A stretch of 64,000 bases of DNA from the NCBI GenBank assembly GCA_038744785.1, contig JBCDLX010000018.1, positions 1 through 64,000 on the forward strand. The letters are read 5' to 3'. The position numbers and the translations under genes are program-made. A model generated the notes under the pieces. That model saw nothing but the letters and a program-made list of their open reading frames with translations. It was not told the origin of the DNA and made no database searches. The stretch is from Ovoidimarina sp038744785. Lineage in GTDB: Bacteria; Pseudomonadota; Alphaproteobacteria; Rhodobacterales; Rhodobacteraceae. Position 1 is the stretch's first letter; every line of letters starts with the position of its first letter. Positions 1-9,427 of this stretch are shown here, one piece after another.

Positions 1-750
1 CAGCGCAACAGGGGTGCCTTCGGCGGCATCTGTGGTGCCCGAGAAGCTGACCGCATCGTCTTCTGCGTCGTCGACCGCGTCGTCGCCCGTCACCGGGTCG
101 ATTGCAATCGTCGGAGCCGGGGTAGGCGGCGCAAGCTCGAAGGTCCGGGTCTGGGTGGTTGTGTTCCCGGCAGCATCGGTGGTTGTGGCTTCAAGGGTAT
201 AGGTCGCGGCCGTTGCCAGGTTCGCGAGATCAAGCGCGCCGGTCGTCCAGTTTCCGCCCGAAGCGATTGCCGTATCGCTCAGCCCCGTGGGCACGCCCGC
301 GGGATCGAGAACGCGGACCGTTATGGAGGCGCCGTCAGGGGCATCGGTTGTGCCACTGAACACAACACTGCCAGCCTCGCCCGTATCAATCTGATCATCG
401 CCCGTGGCCGGCGCGATTGCGATTTCGGGCGGCGTGGTGTCAGGAAGACTAAAGGGCTGTGTTTCGGTCGCAGTTCCGCCACCGTCGGTCGCGGTCACTT
501 CAAGGCTATAACCGTCGCCATCGACCAGGTCTCCTAGGTCGAACGGCCCTGCGCTCCATGCCCCTGAAGTTACGGACACCGTGGTGGTCAAACCAGTCGC
601 CGTGCCGTTTGGATCGAGAACGCGAACCGTGACAGGGGTCCCATCTGCGACGGTCGCCGTGCCCGCGAAGGTCACCCCATCGTCTTCGCTGTCATCGACA
701 ATGCCATCGCCGGTCGCCGGCGCAATCGTGATTTCGGGCACAGTTGTATC
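1..750 (-). repeat. Tandem Ig-like coding repeats of about 310 bp
   Basis: Within the adhesin gene, three successive units begin near 750, 442 and 128 when read on the minus strand. Each opens with a PEI(T/A)IAPATGD or PTIAIDPVTGD motif and later carries an (I/V)TVRVLDP-type strand. The spacing is about 310 bases, or about 104 residues. The array continues beyond the left edge, so the copy number is unknown. Confidence 0.75.
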
Positions 751-3711
751 AATGACCGTCACGGCGACGTTGCTGGTTGTGCTACCACCCTGTCCGTCTG
801 AAACGGTGAAGCTGAAACCGGCTGGGCCAGCAAAGCCGGAAGCCGGTGTAAAGAGGACGTTTCCGTTGGGTTGCAGCTCTGCTATACCGTTTGTTGCCGC
901 GCCCAGACCGACAACACTCAGGGTTCCACCGTCGATGTCGCTTGCATTTGCAAGGACGTCGATGACGGCCGGTTCGTCTTGACCGGTCGATGCCGTCTGC
1001 GGGGGTGCAATCGGGTTGGCGTTCACGTTGACTACGACCGTGCCCGTTGTCGTTCCGCCGTTCCCATCGGTCACCGTATAGGTGAAGCTGTCCTGCCCGG
1101 TGATAAAGTCCGTGTCGGGCGTATAGGAAATCGTTCCATCCGGGTTGATCACAGCCTGACCATTCACCGGATCGGAAACGGCCGTGAGCGACAGTGTGTC
1201 CCCGTCGACGTCGCTGTCGTTTGACAGGACTGCGATCGCGACCGTGCCATCCTGGTTCACTGTGCCCGTGTCGGCATCTGTTTCCGGGATCTGATTGATC
1301 CGAAGCGTCACGCTCTGGATCTCGGACGTGGCGTCTTGATCGTCGGTGACTGTGAACGAAAAGGTGTCGGTTCCAGTGAAACCGGGTCCGGGTGTGAACG
1401 TGAATGCTCCGGTTGTCGGATCGTCCAATGCAACCGCGCCGGTGGCCGGTTGACTCACAATCTGAAACGTCACGGGATCGTTGTCAGGATCCGATCCAGA
1501 CAACGATCCCGTAGCTGAGGCGCCGTCCAACGTTACGAGCAGTTCGCCGCCCGTAGCCACCGGCGGGCTGTTGGTCGGTAATGGATCAGGGGTTGGATTC
1601 GGCGCGGGATCCTGACCCGGCGCTGGATCCACCGAGCCGGGGTCCGGAGAGGGCTCGGGCGCAGCTGGAGGGTCGGAAACGGTTTGCGTTTCCTGCTCCG
1701 GAGCTGTGCCGGTTGTCGGAGCCGCTGACGCCGCCGATGCGGCGGACTGTTGCGGTGCCGAGGTCGTCGCCGTTGCAATGCTTGATGGCGGTGACGTGTC
1801 CCCCAAACCGGACCCCGGGCTTCCGGCCGGACCGCTTCCGGGAAGGCTGCTGCCCGGTGATAGCGACGTCGAGGAGCTTGTTCCGAGCCCATCGTCGCCA
1901 AGGCTGTTGCCAGACTGCAGGAGCGAACTGTCGCTGCCAAAGCCATCCTGAAAAGAGGAACCGGTGCCGAACCCGTCAGGTGCAGGTGTGCCTGTTCCGG
2001 TCGATGTGATGCCCGGCGCGGCGTCAAGGGCATCGAGCACTTGGTTAAGCTCTGCCGTCGTCAGGCCATCCGCTACGCTCACGGGGTTCGGTATGCCGGT
2101 GCCAGTGCTGGATGGTCCCGAAGTCGCCGCCTGGCCATCTGCCGCGGTGCCTGTGGGACCGATTCCCGGGCTTGCTGAAAGGGCGCCGGAATCGGTCGCT
2201 CCACCTGGGCCAATACCGGGAATCCCCGCTTGCTGCGATCCGCCGGCCGAACCCGGCACCCCTGTCTGGTCGTTGGGATCTGCTGAGCCCTGAGTTTCCG
2301 GACCATCCGCGCCGTCGCCTGACCCGGTCCCAGCGTCCTCCGGCGCAGTGCCGTCGCCGCTGGCAGGCGGCGCGCCGTCCCCAGGTCCCACGCCGTCAGC
2401 GTTCGGTGCGGATTGCGGCACGCCCTGACCGGGGACCAGGTCGCCTTGGTCGGCGCCGCTTCCATCTTCTCCCGTTGGTCCGTCGGGCTCAGGTGCCAGT
2501 TCCCCAGCGTCTTCCGTGACGCCTTCCTGAGGGGTTTGAGGGCCCGGAGCCGGTGCAGGGGCGTCTGGCTGTGCACCGGGCGCTTGCGGTGCGCCGCCAC
2601 CTGATCCTCCGTTTCCGTTGTCGGGGCCCTGGTCGTTCTGGCCACCGCCACCCGGCGCAGCGTTGTCTCCTGGCGTCCCGCCGCCTGTGCCTGAAATGAT
2701 GCTGCCACCGCTTTGAATGCGGAGTTGAACGATTTCGTTGGCGGTGATCGCGTCGCGCACAAGCTGCGGATCGCTAAGTGCTACGACGACGTCTTGGGAA
2801 ACTTGTCGGGTCTGGCCGTCTTCCGGGGAAACGATCCAAGCTTCGTTCTCTTCCACCAACGCCGCCAAAAGCGTACAGCCGTCCAGACCTGCCCCCGGCA
2901 ACCGGTCGCACGCGTCATAAGCGTCGATCTGGCCAACGCTTCCATCGGGGTCAGCAAGCAGCGAGATCAGGGTTTCCACAACGCCGTCCTGAACCACCAT
3001 CTGGATCAGTCCAGTGGTACCGCGGATACCAAGGGTTGAGGTGGGGGTGTCGATGGCAATTCCGCCGGTACGCGCAACCTGGCCCGCGATGAACACGAAC
3101 CCGCCTTCGATCAAATCAAAAGTGGCAGAGTTGTTATCGGCGTCTGGATCAAAGATCACCTCGGTCAGGACCATGCGCGCGCCCGGGCCGACTGAAAAAA
3201 TCGTTCCGTCGACGAAGGTCAGCGAGACACGCGCCTCTGCGCTGGTTTCGACCGCATCATTCTGGAACAGAAAATCGCCGTCAGAGAGAACTTCGATGGT
3301 GCCATCTGTACGGGTGACCGTTACTTGGCCTTCGATCGTTTCCACTTGGCCAATGGCTTCGGTTCGCACGACCGCGTCCTGAACGAGCGCGCCGCTTTGT
3401 CCGCCGCCGGGGCTGTCATGCAAGAACGCGAGCCTTGCATCGTCCTGCGCGCCGGACAGGCGCACAACGTTCTCGCCGCGAAGGATTGCGCCGTTCGGTG
3501 TCGCCAGGTCCGGCGGCGCGGCGTACTCAAAGTAGCCTGCCACGCGGACGGTTCCGGTCCCGTCTAGCGAGATCACAAGATCCTGGCCGTCCTGCGCAAA
3601 GTCAGAGCGAAATAGACCGTCCGCGTCGGGCAGCTCGACGCGGTCTGGCGTTGCCAAGACAATCTGTTCTGCCGAGGACTGATTGTCCCCGGAAAACGCC
3701 CCCAAAGTCAT
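1..3711 (-). CDS. Very large type I secreted repeat protein (adhesin-like), N-terminal 1237 residues, runs off the window
   Basis: The frame is open from the ATG at 3711 through the left window edge, so the C-terminus is missing. There is no signal peptide, as expected for a type I secretion substrate with a C-terminal signal. Residues about 115-245 form a FecR-like domain (GQVETIEGQV... DGTIFSVGPGARM... STLGIRGTTG), which also resembles the N-terminal retention module of LapA-type adhesins. Residues about 330-710 are a low-complexity Gly/Pro/Ala/Ser/Asp linker. Residues about 711-990 hold three cadherin-like or Tandem-95 repeats (NDSDVDGDTLSLTAV, GQDSFTYTVTDGNGG). From about 988 on, Ig-like repeats of about 104 residues begin (PEITIAPATGDG). 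The gene lies downstream of tolC-ABC-hlyD on the same strand, so it is the likely cargo of that exporter. An adhesin or biofilm role is inferred from domain content. The start has only a weak ribosome site. Confidence 0.85.
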   Translation of the reverse strand, partial: MTLGAFSGDNQSSAEQIVLATPDRVELPDADGLFRSDFAQDGQDLVISLDGTGTVRVAGYFEYAAPPDLATPNGAILRGENVVRLSGAQDDARLAFLHDSPGGGQSGALVQDAVVRTEAIGQVETIEGQVTVTRTDGTIEVLSDGDFLFQNDAVETSAEARVSLTFVDGTIFSVGPGARMVLTEVIFDPDADNNSATFDLIEGGFVFIAGQVARTGGIAIDTPTSTLGIRGTTGLIQMVVQDGVVETLISLLADPDGSVGQIDAYDACDRLPGAGLDGCTLLAALVEENEAWIVSPEDGQTRQVSQDVVVALSDPQLVRDAITANEIVQLRIQSGGSIISGTGGGTPGDNAAPGGGGQNDQGPDNGNGGSGGGAPQAPGAQPDAPAPAPGPQTPQEGVTEDAGELAPEPDGPTGEDGSGADQGDLVPGQGVPQSAPNADGVGPGDGAPPASGDGTAPEDAGTGSGDGADGPETQGSADPNDQTGVPGSAGGSQQAGIPGIGPGGATDSGALSASPGIGPTGTAADGQAATSGPSSTGTGIPNPVSVADGLTTAELNQVLDALDAAPGITSTGTGTPAPDGFGTGSSFQDGFGSDSSLLQSGNSLGDDGLGTSSSTSLSPGSSLPGSGPAGSPGSGLGDTSPPSSIATATTSAPQQSAASAASAAPTTGTAPEQETQTVSDPPAAPEPSPDPGSVDPAPGQDPAPNPTPDPLPTNSPPVATGGELLVTLDGASATGSLSGSDPDNDPVTFQIVSQPATGAVALDDPTTGAFTFTPGPGFTGTDTFSFTVTDDQDATSEIQSVTLRINQIPETDADTGTVNQDGTVAIAVLSNDSDVDGDTLSLTAVSDPVNGQAVINPDGTISYTPDTDFITGQDSFTYTVTDGNGGTTTGTVVVNVNANPIAPPQTASTGQDEPAVIDVLANASDIDGGTLSVVGLGAATNGIAELQPNGNVLFTPASGFAGPAGFSFTVSDGQGGSTTSNVAVTVIDTTVPEITIAPATGDGIVDDSEDDGVTFAGTATVADGTPVTVRVLDPNGTATGLTTTVSVTSGAWSAGPFDLGDLVDGDGYSLEVTATDGGGTATETQPFSLPDTTPPEIAIAPATGDDQIDTGEAGSVVFSGTTDAPDGASITVRVLDPAGVPTGLSDTAIASGGNWTTGALDLANLATAATYTLEATTTDAAGNTTTQTRTFELAPPTPAPTIAIDPVTGDDAVDDAEDDAVSFSGTTDAAEGTPVAL

Positions 3712-3869
3712 ACCAGCAGCCCCAAACTACCAGACAAATCGGCCCCGTGCGGTCCACAGGCGCCAAATACTCTTTGTTTTATATGCTCGCGTATCCCCGC
3801 GGTCGATTACAACTGTTCAAGCTCAGGGTTTCAACAAAAAACGCCCTATGCACGTGTTCTAAAGGGACT

Positions 3870-5183
3870 TTAGCGTTCGCGTAGGGCCTCGTGCTGCGCG
3901 CGCAGCACCGGTTGGACGAGATATTCCAGCACGGTTTTTCGACCGCTTTGAATGTCGATGCTCGCAACCATCCCGGCCGAGATATTTAGCGGGCCTTCGT
4001 CGCCTTCGAGGGCCGTCGTTTCGGTTCGTAGCATGACCTGAAAAAAAGGCTCGCCCTCGGGCGACTGGATCGCATCCGCGCCAATCCTTTCGACTGTGGC
4101 GGACAGATCGCCGTAGCGCAGGTAGTCGTAAGCGGTGATCTTGACGGATGCGGGCGCGTCGACCCGGACAAACGCAACGTCGCGTGGTGTCACCTCTGCC
4201 TCGATCAGAAGCGAGTCTTCAAGAGGGACAATCTCGGCCAGGATCATCCCCGGCTGGACCACCCCGCCAATCGTCGTGACATTGATCCGGTTCACTGTGC
4301 CGCGGACGGGTGCGCGCAGCACTGTTCGGGATACCCGGTCGCGAGCCGCACGAAGTGTTTCTTCCACCACGGCAAGATCGCCAAGGACAATCGAAATCCG
4401 TTCGCGGGCCGCAAGCCGATAGGATGACATTACAGAAACGATCTGCGTTTGGATTTCTTGCACGCCGGCTTTTAGACGGCTTTCGGAGGCTTCAAAGACC
4501 AGAAGATCCCCCTCGAGCTCGGCTAGATCGGCGCGCAGGCGCAGGATTTCGATCTCGGATAGCGTGCCGCCCGCATAGAGCCCCTCCGAGATTTCGACCT
4601 CGCGTCGCAACGGCGCCATAACTGCTTTGATCCTATCTTGCTGCGCGATCAGCTCCTCTAATTCGGCTTGCCTTTGCTTGAGCCGGTCACGCAGAACATC
4701 AAGCTCCAGCGCCAGTTGATCCCGCCGAGTCTCGAAGATCGAGGTTTCGGCAGCGACGAGCCGCGGGTTTAGCGTAATTTCACTCGGAAATGTGAGCGCC
4801 TCTGCTGCGGCGGCTTCGGCCCGCAGCCGAACAAGCTCTGCCGTATGGGCCTGAAACCGTTGTTCCAATTCGCCCAAAGACGACTGAACGCCCGTATCGT
4901 CGATCTGAAACAGGATTTGCCCCGGCTGTACCTCGTCGCCTTCAGAGATGTCGATCGCCGCGACGACACCACCATCGACGGTCTGAACAAGCTGGACCTG
5001 CGAACTTGGAACAACGCGGCCCGAGGCACGGGTTACCTCTTCGATCTCGTAGACGGCGGCCCATAGGATGAAGGCAACGATCAAACCCAGAACGCATATG
5101 ATTAAAAACCAAAGACCGCTTCCGGCGTCCTGTCCGCCGGGGCGGTTTATGTATTCTTCGTCAACTGCGCGCATCGAAAACAT
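3870..5183 (-). CDS. HlyD-family periplasmic adaptor of the type I secretion system
   Basis: The 437-residue membrane fusion protein bridges the inner-membrane ABC exporter and the outer-membrane TolC channel. A single transmembrane helix lies at about residues 24-46 (LWFLIICVLGLIVAF). A lipoyl-like half-motif follows (GGVVAAIDISEGDEVQPGQ), then a long Glu/Arg/Leu-rich coiled coil at about 100-290. The second lipoyl half is VLRAPVRGTVNRINV, and a beta-barrel domain completes the protein, which is usual for the HlyD/LapC family. The ATG overlaps the TGA of the upstream ABC gene by one base (TGATG), implying translational coupling. The putative substrate gene starts 158 bases downstream. The family assignment is firm; specificity for the neighbouring adhesin is inferred from position. 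Confidence 0.93.
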   Translation of the reverse strand: MFSMRAVDEEYINRPGGQDAGSGLWFLIICVLGLIVAFILWAAVYEIEEVTRASGRVVPSSQVQLVQTVDGGVVAAIDISEGDEVQPGQILFQIDDTGVQSSLGELEQRFQAHTAELVRLRAEAAAAEALTFPSEITLNPRLVAAETSIFETRRDQLALELDVLRDRLKQRQAELEELIAQQDRIKAVMAPLRREVEISEGLYAGGTLSEIEILRLRADLAELEGDLLVFEASESRLKAGVQEIQTQIVSVMSSYRLAARERISIVLGDLAVVEETLRAARDRVSRTVLRAPVRGTVNRINVTTIGGVVQPGMILAEIVPLEDSLLIEAEVTPRDVAFVRVDAPASVKITAYDYLRYGDLSATVERIGADAIQSPEGEPFFQVMLRTETTALEGDEGPLNISAGMVASIDIQSGRKTVLEYLVQPVLRAQHEALRER

Positions 5184-7342
5184 CAGCGTTCCTCCGCCGA
5201 AGCGGCCGCGCTTTCGGTCAAACGCTTCATTACCTCGTCCTTTGGACCGTCGAGAATTTTGCGGCCCTTGTCGATCACGATGAAACGGTCGGCGATGGCG
5301 GCAAGGGACATCCGGTGAGTCGACAGAATAAGGCCGGTGCCTTCGGCCCGAAGTTCAGCCAGCCGGGCGGTCACTAAACCTTCGGTCTGATGATCCATTG
5401 CGTTCGTAGGTTCATCGAGGAACAGGAACTTCGGTTGCCGCAAAAGAACGCGCGCCAATCCGACTGCCTGTCTTTGCCCGCCCGAAAGGCGTTCGCCTTT
5501 CTCGCCGGCAAAGAAGTTCAATCCATCGGGTAACTCGGCGACAAACGTGTCGATGCCTGAGAAGAAAAGCGCGCGCATAATGTCGTCGTCACTGGCCGCC
5601 GGCATTCCGACGATCAGGTTCTCGCGCAAGGTACCTGTGAAGAGAACTGGGTCCTGCGGCAGATAGCCGATCCCGTTTCGCAACTCGGCGGGTTCGTATT
5701 GCGCGATCTCGTGCCCATCGACCAGGATCGTTCCGCTGTCCGCCCGGTACGTGCCGTTGATCAGCCGTCCTAGCGTCGATTTTCCCGATCCGATCCGGCC
5801 AAGAAGGGCGGTCGCGGTGCCGGGCTCAAAAGCCGCCGAAAAATCTGTCACGGCTTGCACCTGCGCGCCGGGATAGGTGAAGTTGATCCCGTCCAGCGTA
5901 ACCGCACCGCGCCGCACCGAAAGATCGCTGCGTAACGCTTCGCGTTGTTCCACCTCGGTCTTTAGGAACATATCGATCGAGCGGACTGACCAGATTGCGA
6001 AATTGGCCCGGAAGATTGTCTGTGCAATACCGGCAAGGGGCGCAAGGGCCCTGCCCGCAAGTATATTCGCCGCCACAAGTGCACCGAGGCTGATTGTCCC
6101 TTCCGAAACCAGGAAGACGCCCCAGACGATAATTGTCACACTGACCGCCTGCTGGACGAAGGCCGTGGCAGAACTTGTAAACGTGGACCAATTGCGCGTT
6201 CGGGCGTTCACCCGGGAAGAGGCCGCAACCGCGTTCTCCCACTCGCGTTGCAGGACCGGTTCCGCGCCGACGCTTTTTACCGTTTCCAGGCCAGCCAGCG
6301 TCTCGATCAAAACGACGTTGCGCTTGACGTTCATCTGTTGCGATTGGCGCACCGATCGCGCGATCGGCACTTGGGCGATCAGCGCCATGATCAAGATCAC
6401 GGGAATCGCTGCGGCAGGTACCCACGCCAAGGGGCCGACGATGATCGACAGGACCGCGATAAAAACGCCGATGAAGGCCAGGTCGATCAGCGAGACGACG
6501 GTAGATGATGTGAAGAAATCGCGCACCGCCTCGAAGTCACGAATATTCGTGATCGCGCCCGCCGCGCCGCCTTGTCGCGACAGGATCCGTTGGCGCATCG
6601 CAATCGCGAAAAGCCGCGAGGCAAGCGCAAGGTCGGCCCGACGCGACACGCGTTGGATGATTGCGCCGCGCAGGAGCCGGAGGATCAGGTCTAGGCCCAA
6701 AGCCAGCGCCACGCCAATCGCAAGGGTGACAAGCGTGACGAACGCAAGGTTCGGGATGACGCGGTCAAACACATTCATCACAAAGATCGGCACGGCAAGG
6801 CTTGCCAGGTTGACCCCAAGGGCGACCAGAAGGACCTGAAGCCAGGCTTCGCGATGGCGGCCCAGCTCGGACCACAGCCAATGACCTTCGCCCGTATCAA
6901 TGGCGGCCGCATCGGGGCTGAGCCGCGAGGCGGTGACGGCTGTCTTCGGCGCGGTTAGCAAAACCTTTCGCCGGACCAGGCGTCGAAGCTGGCGGAACGA
7001 CAGCTCTTCGGCGTCCTCGGTCACGGGATCGACGATCACTGCTTGTTTTCCTGCCGCGTCGAGGCCCACCAGGATGGCGTACCGGCCGTCCCGCCGGATC
7101 AGGACGGCGGGCAGGCTACCTGGGTCGATGCGGCCGAGGCTTCGGGTCAGGACCCGTGCTTTCAGGCCAACCGCCTCAAGCGCACGAACCAGCCCATCCG
7201 GACCCTCAGCCCCAAAACCTTCGGGCAAGCGGTCGCGTACCGCAACCTCGGAATATGGCAGGGAATGGTGCCGCGCCATCCACCCCGCTGTGTTCAGGGC
7301 GTTCCCTTCGGCCCCAAGTGGCGTGTTGGACGAGCCATCCAA
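5183..7342 (-). CDS. Type I secretion ABC transporter (permease/ATPase) with degenerate C39-like domain, LapB type
   Basis: This 719-residue fused exporter powers secretion from the cytoplasm through HlyD and TolC. Residues 1-130 are a C39-peptidase-like domain. I find no catalytic Cys in it, and the usual catalytic His position reads GRYAILVGLD, so it should bind rather than cleave its cargo. Residues about 160-430 are the transmembrane domain. The ATPase domain has Walker A GRIGSGKST (about 516), signature LSGGQRQAVGLARVLL (about 619) and Walker B FLFLDEPTNAMD. The EPTNAMD form is typical of LapB/LssB-type adhesin exporters. It sits 12 bases after the tolC-like gene and overlaps hlyD by one base, forming a tight operon. 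Confidence 0.93.
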   Translation of the reverse strand: MDGSSNTPLGAEGNALNTAGWMARHHSLPYSEVAVRDRLPEGFGAEGPDGLVRALEAVGLKARVLTRSLGRIDPGSLPAVLIRRDGRYAILVGLDAAGKQAVIVDPVTEDAEELSFRQLRRLVRRKVLLTAPKTAVTASRLSPDAAAIDTGEGHWLWSELGRHREAWLQVLLVALGVNLASLAVPIFVMNVFDRVIPNLAFVTLVTLAIGVALALGLDLILRLLRGAIIQRVSRRADLALASRLFAIAMRQRILSRQGGAAGAITNIRDFEAVRDFFTSSTVVSLIDLAFIGVFIAVLSIIVGPLAWVPAAAIPVILIMALIAQVPIARSVRQSQQMNVKRNVVLIETLAGLETVKSVGAEPVLQREWENAVAASSRVNARTRNWSTFTSSATAFVQQAVSVTIIVWGVFLVSEGTISLGALVAANILAGRALAPLAGIAQTIFRANFAIWSVRSIDMFLKTEVEQREALRSDLSVRRGAVTLDGINFTYPGAQVQAVTDFSAAFEPGTATALLGRIGSGKSTLGRLINGTYRADSGTILVDGHEIAQYEPAELRNGIGYLPQDPVLFTGTLRENLIVGMPAASDDDIMRALFFSGIDTFVAELPDGLNFFAGEKGERLSGGQRQAVGLARVLLRQPKFLFLDEPTNAMDHQTEGLVTARLAELRAEGTGLILSTHRMSLAAIADRFIVIDKGRKILDGPKDEVMKRLTESAAASAEER

Positions 7343-7354
7343 ATCCGATTGCCC

Positions 7355-8761
7355 CTATTGAAGGTCCGGGGTTGAGACGTCGAAGCTAGCGCGCGGCGCC
7401 GCCCGAACCCGTGCTTCATAGTTGGGGACTAGGGCGCGCCCTGCATGCGAAAGCCCGAAATGCGATGCCAGCGTGCTTTGTGCGGCAAGGAGCCGATATG
7501 ACTGGAAGGCCGCGGCAGCATCAGCATTCACAAGTCGCACCCTTAGATTAAAGAGATCGCGCTCTGCCTCAAGCACTTGCAGAAGTGGGCGTTTTGCTGC
7601 CTCGAATTCTTCGCGATAGGCCTGGGCGAGTTGTTCGCCTGTGGTCACCGAGGGTCCAAGGATCGCCCGCCTTTCGGCAGCGGTCATAAAGCTGATCCAT
7701 GCCCGCCGTGCAAAGTCGCGCACTTCGTCTTCAACCTGCTTCTTGCGGTAGACTGACCGCATCCTCAGGTCGCGGTTGCGTGCAATCGTTTTTTCTCGCG
7801 TCCCGCCTTTGTAGAGTGTCCAGTTCAGACGGACCCCGGCCCTAAGGGCCGACTCGTTTTCGTCCGTGCCGTCCAGGTTAGAGCCGACATCTCCGCCCGC
7901 ATATAGATCGAGCGACGGTTGCCAATCCGCGTCGTCGATCCGTTCCTGATAATCCTGCGCGTCTATCTCCTTCTGCGCCAGATGGAGCTGAAAACTGTTG
8001 GCGACGGCTGCACGCTCCAGCTCTGAACTTGATCGGGGCAGGGGCGGGCTTCCGGGCATTGTCAGCGCGTCTGAGGGGCTTTGGCCGATCACAAGCTGGT
8101 AGTTCGAGATCGCCTCGGCGAGCGCACTTTGTGCTTCTGTTCGGGCTAAGCGTGCTTCCAGCAGTTTCTCGCTGGCCCGAAAGCTATCGGTGGACGACAG
8201 ACGGCCCGCGCTGACCTGTGTTTCCACCTGACCTCGAATGCGAGCGTGCACATTCACATTGCGGGCTGCAAGCCTGACGACCTGCCGGTGCCGCACGACA
8301 TTTATGTATGCCTGAACGGCGTTCAGGGCGATCGTTTCGGTCTCGTCGGACAGCCTTATGATTTCGGCGTCAAGCAAGGTCGCCTCGCGAAACACCGTGT
8401 TCAGCGAGCGCATTCCGTCAAGAAGCGGATACTCGGCTTCGATGCCGATTTGACGGGCGAACCGCCACTCTGGGTCCTGCAAAGAGCCCAGCGAGGACGG
8501 ATCGTCGATCCGTTCGGCCGCGGCACGACCAAAAAGCCGGACGCTAACGCCCCGCTCACCTTGCGCTATGCCAACTGCTCCGCCTTGCGCTTCGATCGAC
8601 TCGATTGCCGCCTTTTGCGCGCTGCTTGATGCTATGGCTTGGCTTACGGCTTGCCGAAGCGACGCCGACGCAGCAGTCTCGACGGATGCCAACAGAACGA
8701 TGGCCACTCCCAGTGCGGCGGATTTGCATACTTTGCGAAGTTTAAAGCTGGCGCTATTCAA
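7355..8761 (-). CDS. TolC-family outer-membrane channel of the type I secretion system
   Basis: The product belongs to the outer membrane efflux (OEP) family. It has long alpha-helical stretches with two related halves (for example LNAVQAYINVVRHRQVVRLA and FNLRVRLVNADAAAAFQSYRLLA) and would form the exit duct for the exporter encoded just downstream. I place the start at a TTG at 8761, preceded by GGGAG with an 8-base spacer. From there the protein begins with a clear signal peptide (KLRKVCKSAALGVAIVLLA ending near TAASA) and is 468 residues long. An ATG at 8944 is in frame but would add 61 residues unlike the family ahead of the signal peptide. It is the first gene of the operon tolC-ABC-hlyD-adhesin. 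Confidence 0.88.
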   Translation of the reverse strand: MNSASFKLRKVCKSAALGVAIVLLASVETAASASLRQAVSQAIASSSAQKAAIESIEAQGGAVGIAQGERGVSVRLFGRAAAERIDDPSSLGSLQDPEWRFARQIGIEAEYPLLDGMRSLNTVFREATLLDAEIIRLSDETETIALNAVQAYINVVRHRQVVRLAARNVNVHARIRGQVETQVSAGRLSSTDSFRASEKLLEARLARTEAQSALAEAISNYQLVIGQSPSDALTMPGSPPLPRSSSELERAAVANSFQLHLAQKEIDAQDYQERIDDADWQPSLDLYAGGDVGSNLDGTDENESALRAGVRLNWTLYKGGTREKTIARNRDLRMRSVYRKKQVEDEVRDFARRAWISFMTAAERRAILGPSVTTGEQLAQAYREEFEAAKRPLLQVLEAERDLFNLRVRLVNADAAAAFQSYRLLAAQSTLASHFGLSHAGRALVPNYEARVRAAPRASFDVSTPDLQ

Positions 8762-9427
8762 TGTGCTTACTCCCGCGGTGCGACCTGACAAAACGTGACA
8801 CGTTTCGCGACGTTTCTGTGGATGCTGTCCCGACGCGAAGTCGCGACCTGCCACACCGCTGAATTCCCTTCTCTGAGCGGCAAAGCGCCGGGCCATTTCC
8901 CGGTGCAGGTTGTAAACTGTATCGCCGCGTTTCCCCCGACCCAAGCAACAAAAAAAGGCCTAACCAAGTCAATGATTTTGGTCCGGTTTATGCAGTTTGG
9001 CGCTTTTGTATGCTTTCGCGCAACGTGTTTTCCGTGTGCGGCACCGCCATTCCTGAGAAGGTCGCTGAGGAATGGGCGGGGTTCCTTACTTGGCCAATCG
9101 CAGTTAGCCTCGTCGCAGGTTATCCCATCAGAAGCCGACATCTGCTCTGCCAAATTGTGCATCCCTCGCCCCAATTTGGTCTGTCGCGCAGTGCCCCGAT
9201 TTTATGATCTTACCGCGATTGGATGACAATCACCGCAGATTTGCCGATCTGTTCGCGGGTTTCAGACCCCGTTTGTTTAGGGGCAAACTACTATAAAATA
9301 CTGATTTTAAATGAAAAATTTCTGATCTCACGTGCGTGTGGTGAGATCTGGCAAAAATTTGTACGAAATGCGGCGAGATTTGGGCTAACGATATCGGGCC
9401 GCCGGATTGCGGTAGAGTCTGCGAGTA
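8762..9427. other. 666-base gene-free segment between the secretion operon and a small ORF
   Basis: The divergent gap is unusually long for this dense window. Open frames on both strands (8795-9226 plus, 8767-9174 minus) show no recognisable domain and no good start context. Composition shifts to A+T-rich at about 9280-9365, with a TATAAAAT at 9292-9299 and a perfect inverted repeat at 9324-9348. It presumably holds the promoters of the secretion operon and of the ORF at 9428. No confident -35/-10 pair could be assigned. Confidence 0.5.
9324..9348. promoter_or_regulatory. Perfect 8-bp inverted repeat GATCTCAC/GTGAGATC
   Basis: GATCTCAC (9324-9331) is followed by a 9-base spacer and the exact reverse complement GTGAGATC (9341-9348). 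It lies in an A+T-rich stretch about 80 bases before the ORF at 9428. It could be an operator or an RNA hairpin. No run of T follows on either strand, so a terminator is less likely. Confidence 0.5.

Noticed and set aside
2079..2762. A 227-codon minus-strand frame inside the adhesin region
   Set aside because: It is in another frame of the low-complexity linker; the adhesin frame continues without a stop on both sides.
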